NCBI GenBank assembly: GCA_012861695.1
Contig: JAAOOA010000616.1
Coordinates: forward strand, 1-64,000
Source of the DNA: Trematomus loennbergii
Taxonomy: Eukaryota > Chordata > Actinopteri > Perciformes > Nototheniidae
Direction: 5' to 3'
DNA length: 64,000 nt
Numbering within the stretch: position 1 is the first letter of the stretch; each line of letters begins with the position of its first letter. The notes under the pieces were generated by a model that ran no database searches, was not told the origin of the DNA, and saw only the letters and a program-made list of their open reading frames with translations. Position numbers and translations under genes: made by a program. Below, piece by piece: positions 55,439 to 64,000 of this stretch.

Positions 55439-55916
55439 CTCCTTTTACAAACATTCACACAAATCCTGCAGTACAATCCAAGTCTCATTTATCCAGTTTC
55501 ACAAACACATGCATTTACATTAAAACCTTACTATTAAGGACATAGAGGTGGTGAGAGATGCTTTTGCACGAGCGAGAGTCAGTTTATAGACAACTGTTTA
55601 AAAAAGTAATGTTTAAGTGCAACTCATGTGTTTGGGACGTGGAGAAGAAGTATTAAAGTTTTTACTAAGTGCACTTATTCAACTGCTTTTGGATGAAGGG
55701 AGAAGAAGAAATAAAGGTGGCTTTCGTTGAGGGGAAACAAGTCTTTAGAAATAATTCGATAAGCAGGAAAAACTTGGTTCAAAGTCGAATCTTGACAGAC
55801 CAGGAAAAGATTCACAAAAGAGTTCTCGAACAGAGACTCCAGAAATCCTGAGTCCTCCAAGTCGTATCAGTTTATCCTCACTGCTGTCCTCTTTAATGCA
55901 GAGTTTCCATTGGTTT
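55439..55916. other. gdf10 3' flank
   Basis: No exon seen. Expected to contain the gdf10 3' UTR. Confidence 0.6.
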
Positions 55917-56108
55917 TCACCGGCAGGCGCAGGTATCCACAGACATGCCGGGGTAAACCTTCAGCACCATATTCCTGCTGGTGTCCAGGAAGAGGACGCT
56001 GAGGGGACTCATCTTGTCGGGAACGCAGCACGGCTCGGGAACACCGGGGACGATCCCCACTGCTCGCACGATGCTCTGGATGGTGGCGTGGTTAGAAGGA
56101 CGCACCAC
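55917..56108 (-). CDS. gdf10: gdf10 exon 3 (C-terminal half of mature ligand)
   Basis: 192 bp, acceptor TTTCCTCAG. It encodes [18 protein letters not shown] through SVDTCACR and the TGA at 55917-55919. No indel. Confidence 0.95.
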   Translation of the reverse strand: MVRPSNHATIQSIVRAVGIVPGVPEPCCVPDKMSPLSVLFLDTSRNMVLKVYPGMSVDTCACR

Positions 56109-59100
56109 CTGAGGAAACAAGTGGGAGAAGGAGGGATTAATAGAATTCAACATGTATATTTATGTCTTTTTCATTTGTATTGACAAATGCTGCAACACAA
56201 AAATGTCCCAAATCGGGATCAATAAAGTACTATCTTAACTTATCTCTTAATGCTAGAGGAAGTAACTTTTAAACCTGTAATAGTAAAGGCGAACATGCAT
56301 ACATTTGCTAACAGATATATGAAATCAATTGATATGTATTTACATGTTTTCTATGTGTTTTCTACAGAAACCCTGAGAGGCAATTCAGGAACGAAAATTC
56401 TGTTGATACATTTCTTTCAAGTCAGACCAACAAAGTTTCCTCTCTTGTGTTTATGAATTAGGAACAGCTTAATAAAAAGGCAAATCGTTCTAAATGTCTT
56501 GTAGTAACAAAGCTTCTGTGGCTCACTTTAGAGATGGGGAATCCACAGGCCCCGGCGCAGTAGTACGCGTCAAACGACTTCGGCGCCAGAACCCACTCGC
56601 TCCAGCCGATGTCAGCGAAATCCACCCTGAGGTATCGTCTGGAGCAAACCCTGGGCTCGCTCCACTGCCTCCTCCGGGCCTTTTTCATCGTCCTCTCATC
56701 GAAGCTCAGCACCTGAGGCTTTCCCAGGCCCTCGCTGCTCTCCTGACCCTGCTTCCTCCCTGGTTTCACTGCCGCTTTGGCTTTCGGGGAAATACGTGTT
56801 CTGCCAGAGTTCGTGGTTCTTCAAGGTGTTGTACTGCACCTTGGGGATGTTGTTGGTTTGGAGCTGGTGATGAAGGTCTCGCCGAATCCTCGAGGCGGAA
56901 GAAGCTGAGGAAGATGCATCCTCCGCTACCGGGAAAGGTCCGTATCGTTGGAGTGACAAGGCCACGCTGTTAGGCTCATCTATCGCTCTATCATCAGCGT
57001 ATATCAAAATATACGGCATGTTGGCCGAAGAGAGGCGCTCCTGGCTTTGAGGGCTTTTCTGTTGCCTCGGAGGTGCCCCAAACTCCACGTCAAACTCCAC
57101 CGTAACCACAAGCTCTTTCACATCCTTTGCGTTTTCACCACCGTTGTTACATCCCCTGATTGCCAAGAGCCCTTCTTGAAAGCAGCCACAGTTATGTTTC
57201 CCAGCGGTGTGGAAGAAGCTGAGTTTTGGGATGATCCGCGGAAGAGGATATTCGGGGAGGGGGAGTGTTGGGGGCCGGAGGACGGATGGTGAGGCTTTCG
57301 GAGATGCCACTGTCGCTGTGGTGGCGTGGACGCTTGTGAAGGAAGTGGAAAGAGGCGCGGAGAACGAGCTCTGATTCTTGGATGGAGGACAGGTTGAACT
57401 GGAACACGTCTTTGCCATGCACGACTCCTGGAAAAAAAAGGTATTTTAGGTTAAAATACTTCACCAAAAACCTGTCAAACAGTCTTTAAAGGTCACCTAT
57501 TATGCAAAATCCACTTCTTCATGTCTTTTCTACATCAACATGTGTCCCCTTTGTGTAAAGAGACTCTGAAAGTTTCAGGAACAAAGATTCTCTCTCTTTT
57601 TGTCCTGATCCATTTATATAAAAACCTGTCTGAAAATGAGCTGATCAGATTTTGGCCACTTTGTGATGTCATAACGATGTTTGGCTTGTGTAACCATTAG
57701 CCAATCAGCAACCAAGGTAACCCCCCCCCCCCACCTTATCACCTGAATCTCCTCCTAGAGCACCATTGAGTTCTTTGTAACCAAATATCTCTCAGAGGGG
57801 CGTGGGAGGGGCTCCTTATTTTCATCTAAAGTAACAGACAGAGAATCAGCGCTTTTGAAACAGGGCTGAAACAGGGGGGATTATGGGTAATGCTGTAATG
57901 ATCTGTTTGCTGTTTGGAGCCAAACACTTCAGAGACATGTTTTGTATATATCTGAGACCTGTAAAGTATAATAGGGGACCTTTAACACTTTTTCAAAAAA
58001 TGCTAAATCCCTGATGAAGTATCTCCGTCTGAAACTAACAAAACTGACGATTAAAGCGATCAAGTTTCAGCTTTAAACCTTCCCCCTCCCCTATCATCCC
58101 AGGCTGCATTGTTTGACTGACACGAATAACAACATCCAATACGTCTTCTGCAGAATGTCGCTCAACACATCTGACTGACATAAGCATGCAGCATGGAAAA
58201 TATTAAGCACGGCACGCTTAAGTGCCTGCCTCACGCATGACCAAAAAAGCCTCATCCTCGACGGCTATACTCTTGAAGTTCACCCTCGTCTCGCACACTT
58301 CCACCGCAGCCTGAAAGACAAACATTGGATCGGTCCAGTAGGTCTGTCGCAGCCATATGGAAATGCTTATAGCAGAAAGAGCTCCTCTGAGGCTTTTCGC
58401 TGTGCAGCCGGTGTCTGGGTGTGATAATAGGCTCTTGTCTAACACCTAGGCTGTTGCAGCTACCGGAGAACTAACAGAGCTCCAGGCTTAGAGTCCCACA
58501 GATCACTAAATCACAACAGAGGTGAAGATGTTTAAGCCCAAATGGGAGCGAGGGCTGCTGTGTGATTGGCTAAACACCTGCGTTTAGGTTGATGCACTGA
58601 TGAAATAATTAGGATCAGATGCTTTCCCAAGATATTCCTTTGTGCATAACATTGCATTTGTCAAGTTGAATGTGAACTTTGTGCCTTTTTTTGCACTTTG
58701 AGGCTGTATTCTGTAATGAAATGTGCAACATAAAAAAGTTTTAAAAAATGAAATAGGCCCTCCTTTAAATGTAATGCTTCTTGAGTTTCATTCAATGACT
58801 GTAAGTAGCATAATACTGTTATATAATACATTAAACATTATTTTGTATACAAGAATACGCTTTATACTGATTTAACTTTTACCATTTTTAAATTTGAAAA
58901 AACAGTTTGTTGGTTTTCTAGAAAATGTAATGTATTATAATCCAACCTCCATCGGGTCTAAAGTCATTTTTCATGAAACTAAAACATTCTCCAATCAACA
59001 TAGGGAATACATGTTTTAACACATTTATCAGACAAGATTTAGTGTTAAATAATACCATACACTTGAAAACACCAGATTTGTTCAAATTTAGCAGAGACTG

Positions 59101-59496
59101 AGAATGTAAATGCATCTGTTTTGACACAGTTTATAAGTTATATTCCCTAAGTTCTAACATTAAAAGTACGAGACGTGGTACACATTTCATTATTAACATA
59201 GTTCATGGCATTAATAAACTCTGTGCTCACTCACTCGGTACAGCTTTAAAGCTCCTCACGGTGTTTGCCTCCCTCTGGCTCTGCGGCTCTTTGCTGTACT
59301 TCTCGTACACTTTGAACATGTTGATGGAGACCATGTCCCGTTTGGTGCCTTCGTGCGCAAAGACGCGCTGCTCTTCAGCCAGTGGGACATCAGCACCTTT
59401 ACGCACGGCTTCCACAAAATCCTCAGACGCGATTTTACCCCAGCTCAACTCCAAAATGAGTAACAAATGCAGAGTGTGAAGAAGCCTGCTCGCCAT
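55917..59496 (-). CDS. gdf10: Growth/differentiation factor 10 (BMP3b), three exons
   Basis: Secreted TGF-beta-family ligand of the BMP3/GDF10 subgroup, linked to bone, neural and adipose regulation in vertebrates. The start at 59496 has an ideal context (CCACCATGG) and opens a signal peptide [20 protein letters not shown]; an upstream in-frame ATG at 59523 has a weaker context. The propeptide includes [17 protein letters not shown] and [18 protein letters not shown] basic site ([10 protein letters not shown]) precedes the mature cystine knot: [68 protein letters not shown] and DTCACR, almost identical to known GDF10 and with seven cysteines. Three exons is the usual layout. Two one-base gains in C-runs (GGCCCCC near 57265; 56786-56789) break exon 2. 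Which teleost paralogue (a or b) is unknown. Confidence 0.95.
56215..56245 (+). repeat. LINE 3'-terminal fragment
   Basis: CGGGATCAATAAAGTACTAT then CTTAACTTATCT, the same terminus as at 16.7 and 36.8 kb. It lies in gdf10 intron 2, antisense to the gene. Confidence 0.7.
56527..57427 (-). CDS. gdf10: gdf10 exon 2
   Basis: 901 bp, acceptor TTTTCCAG, donor GTGAGC after CCCATCTCTAAA. It encodes most of the propeptide and the first part of the mature domain. Removing one base at each of the two C-run errors gives 899 bp, which is exactly the phase needed to join exons 1 and 3. Confidence 0.92.
57486..57985. mobile_element. TTAA-flanked MITE of a related family
   Basis: Ends TTAAAGGTCACCTATTATGC and GTATAATAGGGGACCTTTAA. 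The terminus is related to that of the six copies, but the interior differs. It contains a C12 run at 57721-57732. It lies in gdf10 intron 1, 58 bp from the exon 2 acceptor. Confidence 0.85.
59235..59496 (-). CDS. gdf10: gdf10 exon 1
   Basis: 262 bp from the Kozak-matching ATG to donor GTGAGT after GCTGTACCGA. It encodes the signal peptide and the propeptide start ending [10 protein letters not shown]. Confidence 0.92.
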
Positions 59497-59523
59497 GGTG
59501 GAAGTTGTAGGAAATGAATCCAT

Positions 59524-62127
59524 TAAAAAGAGAAACTGTGGAAAAAGAAGAGCTGCCTTTCAGCTTGATGCCCACCCAGATTTAGAGCCGGGATCCAGGT
59601 AATCCGTGTCAGACCCGCACTCTACGGTTCACGGTCCACAGCTGTTTCTACAATGGGAGGAAAGAGGGGAGGACTGGAGCTGTGCTGCTGGAGGACAGAT
59701 GGTGACGCCTCGGAGCAAACAGCCAACGAGAGACATGCAGCTTTGATGAAGTGCTTACGAGTTTTTTGTTGCAGCAAGGACAGAGCACTATGAAACCTAT
59801 ACTGTAAATATGATGCAAGATATATCCACTACAGAAGCCTGTGGTCACACAAAAAGTTCATTTGGGAAGTTTTAAAGCTGCAAAGTTCAACAATATAAGG
59901 TAACGTGTGTGTGTGTGTGTGTCAATAATCTCTATATAACCTGGTGTGATGTTCCACACAATATAATAGGTTAATAGGTTACTTGTTTCCATGTGTCCTT
60001 GCAATAATTGGCAGTGGTAAAGGCTTGTTTATAGTACCTGCATGGCTAGTTGGTGAACTTAGCCTGTGAGCTAACGACAATAGCTCACCTAGCATTTTTC
60101 TATTTTGTCTGTATTGCCTGAAAAGTGGATACCCTGATATTTACAAATGATGTTAGGGTCATATTTGGCCTACTTGTCTGGAATTATGGTTATGATGTTA
60201 TGACAGAAAGTGCATTAAGACTGTACAAAAAATTAAGTTAAGTTTTGGCTGGGCCTGTGATTTTTCGGCCAAATGTAAAATACTGTATGTTCTTTGGACC
60301 AAAATCCGCTTCACAGCAGGAAATGGACATCCTTTTTCAGTGTTGGACTACTTCTTGTTCAGGTTTGGGGCTTGTTTGTAACCGAGATAGCAACAGTTGT
60401 GTGACAGGGAAACACAAAATGCTTCAGCTAACATTTACAGCATTGGGTTGGGTTACTCTTGGTCTCAGGTCTGGTTCGGAAATAATTATGCAGCCCATGC
60501 GTCACTCTTGTACTTTTGACTCAACTTCACGCCCACATGTTGTTCTCATGATTGTATAACAATAAAGAGTTGTAAAAAGGAAATCAAAATATACTGTATG
60601 AGCTAGCTAGCTTGCATCAGTGTAGGAAGCGTGTTAGCTTGGTTGCTAATGAGTTCTCGTATTTCAAAGATGTATATGTTTCACCAACTTCTCTTTCTTT
60701 GCTGTCACCAACTCATTCCTCTTTTGTTACATGGTTTACATTTGGCAGAAGAGGTTTAAATAAAAGTTAATGGTGCAAAACAGCTATAAAGCTATGCTAG
60801 ATTCCTCATTTTCAACAGCTGTCACGATGGCTTTGTCAATGGCCCAAATATGCACGCTAGAGTTCACCAAAGTTGAAGCTCAAGTTAACTATGTGTTTTT
60901 GAAAATCAGTGGTAAAGAAAGCGTAAAACCAGAGTCAATTTTGCAGTGTGTGGGATTTCACTGAAGATGCTTATCTCAGCCTCAGGGAAGCTGATAACTC
61001 GCCAAGATGAGTGACACGCAGCCAACAGCAGAAAAACAACTTTGACGTCTTTTTAGTCTCTCCTCTGCTCTCTGTGTTTCTAACTCAGCACAATAGTTTC
61101 ACTGTGAGGGAGATGGCAGAAGGCAAGAGCCGCCACGGGTCAGACAGCTATTAAAATACCTCCTACTGGTCCTGAGGGGGATCACAAGGGGCTCTTTGAC
61201 ACCACCGTGTCTTACATCGGGTATAAAGGACTCTGCTGGGACTGGGATCCCCCCCATCTGTAAAACACTGGTGTGTTTAAAGTTCGTTCATCTGTCCGTG
61301 GCATCTGTCTCCACCCAAAGAGCTATCACTCAGCGTGGGCTTGTCTAATTGGTTCTAATGGGGTTAGAAAAACTAATGTTGCTCTTGTGAGTCTTCTTTT
61401 GATGGCATTTCAAGCTGTCCTCACCAGTAAAAACAACAGCATTAATCATTTGATCAAACACTTGAAACGACCATTGCTTATGTTTCGTGACAAGCAGCGT
61501 CTTGTGGTCGTGCGAGTAATGACTCTTCCCCTCAGAAGCAAAGGCGACAGTAACCGGGGTTTGATTTCCAACCAGGCCCCTCGGGATCTGGGGCCCTGAA
61601 AGGCAGCTTGATGTTGTTACGGTGCCACAAAACCTCTGAAGAAGGAGTTCAGGGAAGATGGTAGGGGGCATAGAGGGCACGGCTTTGATGTTGGAGACTA
61701 CGTTTCACATCCAATCTGCTACCAACAGCTACATTTTGGTGTCTTTTAACTATGACCACCAGACTTTCTTGATCATACAGTAGCGTATTAGTTTTAGCTG
61801 CCTTCAGAAAATACAAAAATGGTCACCCAAGGTTTGGAGACAGTGAACAAACTACCTATTTTGTTGTTTAGTTATAAAGACTGCAGGCACTTTTTTTTTA
61901 CAACTCTTCATTCTCCAGTGGAAACATCTTGATTATTTGTTGGATTGTTTGTCTGTCAGCAAGATTATGGAAAAACTACGGGCCTAATTTTCATGTAAAT
62001 TGGTGGAACAAGTTTATCAAAAATCAAGGAGTTGCATCAAGTTACATGGCGGACACACACAATATTTTTTATGGAAACGAAAGTCTGCACTCTCCTAGTT
62101 CCCTTCTAGATTACACTCTTGATGGTT
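59524..62127. other. gdf10 upstream region
   Basis: Presumed promoter and 5' UTR just upstream of 59.5 kb. A short GT run lies at about 59907-59922. No exon or clear regulatory motif was identified. Confidence 0.6.
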
Positions 62128-62330
62128 GTGGAGGCGTGTGGCGCAGTGGAATAGTTTTGGTGTTCGGATCAGGGGATCAGGGGAACACAGGTTCAAACCC
62201 CACTGCAGTCAGCATGTCGTTGTGTCCCTGAGACACTTCACCCCAAATTGCTCCTCTGGGGATTGCCCACAGTATTGAGTATGTAAGTCACTTTGGATAA
62301 AAGCGTCTGACAAGTAATGTAATTGTACAT
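62128..62330 (+). repeat. tRNA-derived SINE, full length
   Basis: Same family as 22415-22612: GCGTGTGGCGCAGTGGAATA head, CACAGGTTCAAACCCCACTG B-box region, GTCAGCATGTCGTTGTGTCC body, tail TTGGATAAAAGCGTCTGACA. Confidence 0.88.
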
Positions 62331-64000
62331 TTTTTCTACTATCAGTTTATCAATCAAATTGGTTCCATAATTGTGCATAATCTTTAGCAATATGTAGGCA
62401 TCTTATACATATAACTAATGCAGATGTACAGCTTTGCCATTATAACCTGATATTTCTCAGTATATCCATCTATGCTTTCGCCACCAGACTACAATTCAGA
62501 CCACGCGTGGTCCACTCTATGTAATAAGTACCTCATACAACTCCACTTAAATATATCCAACACTTTTTTCTTAAAATTAGCATTCTTGGTAGAAAACTCC
62601 CTTAAAGAGAAAGGTTGTTCCCACCCAATCTAACTATAACCATTTGCCATAAGTGTTACATTTCTTGACGTAAGTGTCTCTGAATGAAATCAGTTCCTAC
62701 AGTAGGTTGCTCCAAAAAAAAGAAATCATTATGTAAAATGACCTTTATAGAGAAAGCTACACTTTAAAGTTGGGATAGAAAGTTGAGTTTCATGCTCACA
62801 CCTTCTGTCTGGAGTATTTGGGGTCAGGATAAACACTATCATTACATTCCCCTTTTGTCAATTGCTGAACCCTTTCTGTTTGGTTTTAGGGACAGAATCA
62901 AAACCGGACATTTAACTTAATGTTAAAAGACTTTGAATCTCCATTGTGCCACCGTGTCTTTTGAAATAACGTTAGCCAAAAGGTCCTAGATCAATTTCAA
63001 CGCTTCTGGGGTAGCAGCTGTAGTCACTGAGCCAAAACTGCTTCACCACAGTGATTAGCCGCCACTTCAAAGGTAATTTAAAACCCTTAAGAGTACTTGT
63101 CACACCCATAGCAAACTTCATAAGACCTCTCACTTAACGGCTTTCCTGCAATGGGAGAAGTGGAGAAAATGTCACGGATAAAGCTCATAATTTGTCGAAT
63201 TGAAAACCGTTGTATCCAATGAGCGTAAATTCTCAATGATCATAATGTCACCTCATTATCGGGGGTTTTCATTCAGAGATCAAAAGGAGCGTGTCCAGGC
63301 TAAAACTTCCCTCACACGTCAGCTGGTCAATATAGCTGCTGAACAAAGTACAATGTGAGAGTATAAAGAGAAATAGTTATTATTAGGTGCTCAAATATTG
63401 AAACGAGCCTGAGGCTAATGTTCCACTATTAGTTTCATTTAACCTTGTTCTATGAATAAAACCGTGTTATAAAGGCTCTTTTCTTTACATTTTTCTACTG
63501 TGAAGCTGTGCTGGAAATATCTCAGCTCATCATGTTCTCTGTGTTTAGTAGTGAAATAGAAAAAGTTAAACACATTTGGAAAAATACAGGGTTTTTGCTT
63601 TGTGCTTTTTTAGTGGTAGAAAATGTATTCCAGTAGCCAGTTAGCTTAGCGTAAAATAAAGACAGTGAAACAGGATAAAACATCAAGCAGTGCTATATCA
63701 GAATATCATAACTAAAAATACCAACATATTTTCAGTCTTGCTAAGGCTTAGATAAGAACATTGTTACCACTCAACATGTCTCTACACTTGATATGAAGCT
63801 ACGGTTAGCAGCTCCTTAGCTTAGCTTAGCATAAAGGCGGGAAAAAAGGGGAACAGATAGTCCTGATGCTGTCTGAATAATCCACCTACCAGCAACGTTA
63901 CTAATTAACATGGTTTATCTTGTTTATTCCATAACAAAACAGGTGTGAAATGACAAGTTATAGTTCAAGGGGGTTATATGTGAGACTATTTACCGAGCAG
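62331..64000. other. Intergenic, nothing recognised
   Basis: AT-rich sequence with no reading frame, repeat or RNA gene I can support. A run of AGCTTAGCTTAGC words lies near 63817. Confidence 0.6.

Noticed and set aside
58218..58445. Possible additional gdf10 exon with [18 protein letters not shown]
   Set aside because: gdf10 exon 1 joins exon 2 in perfect phase; this segment matches no GDF10 region and has a poor donor.

Overview
This is a piece of vertebrate chromosome, almost certainly from a teleost (ray-finned) fish. The evidence is GT-AG multi-exon genes, tRNA-derived SINEs, teleost-type short DNA transposons with TTAA target sites, very long CA/GATA microsatellites, and two tandem head-to-tail interphotoreceptor retinoid-binding protein (IRBP) genes, an arrangement known from teleosts. 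The species cannot be named from the sequence.

All five genes lie on the minus strand, so transcription runs right to left. From upstream to downstream in transcription they are gdf10 (BMP3b-type TGF-beta ligand, 59.5-55.9 kb), gdf2 (BMP9-type ligand, 51.9-49.9 kb), a single-exon three-module IRBP gene (45.4-42.6 kb), a four-exon two-module IRBP gene (rbp3, 40.75-36.9 kb), and an anthrax-toxin-receptor-family collagen/matrix receptor (35.06-2.56 kb). For the receptor, 12 exons encoding the signal peptide, the von Willebrand A domain and the rest of the ectodomain are in the window; the membrane segment and tail were not found and probably lie past the left edge. The block matches the human 10q11 neighbourhood (GDF10-GDF2-RBP3, with ANTXRL nearby). 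The genes do not form a pathway: two are secreted BMP-family signals, two are photoreceptor-matrix retinoid carriers and one is a matrix receptor.

The four secreted-protein genes all have interrupted reading frames. I traced 11 breaks, each explained by one base gained or lost, mostly in a short homopolymer, while the 12 receptor exons join in frame without a break. This looks like consensus error in an assembly rather than gene death.

The rest is dominated by repeats. Intron 11 of the receptor gene (2.6-10.4 kb) holds two arrays of the same 57-bp minisatellite in opposite orientation, around a third array of 33-bp units. CA repeats sit just downstream of three consecutive 5' splice sites (exons 9-11). 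Six copies of a ~490-bp TTAA-flanked MITE are present. One interrupts a near-perfect palindrome whose other arm preserves the empty target site; another is nested in a second TTAA-flanked element. The two IRBP genes share a short upstream block with a homeobox-type GATTAG core, at a similar distance from each start codon, which looks like a duplicated photoreceptor promoter.

No CRISPR array, operon, viral gene or non-eukaryotic gene was seen. Nothing here is a demonstrably new biological system. The most unusual features are the intronic inverted minisatellites, the palindrome with its built-in empty site, the co-varying CRE palindrome in the MITE family and the serial CA repeats at splice donors.
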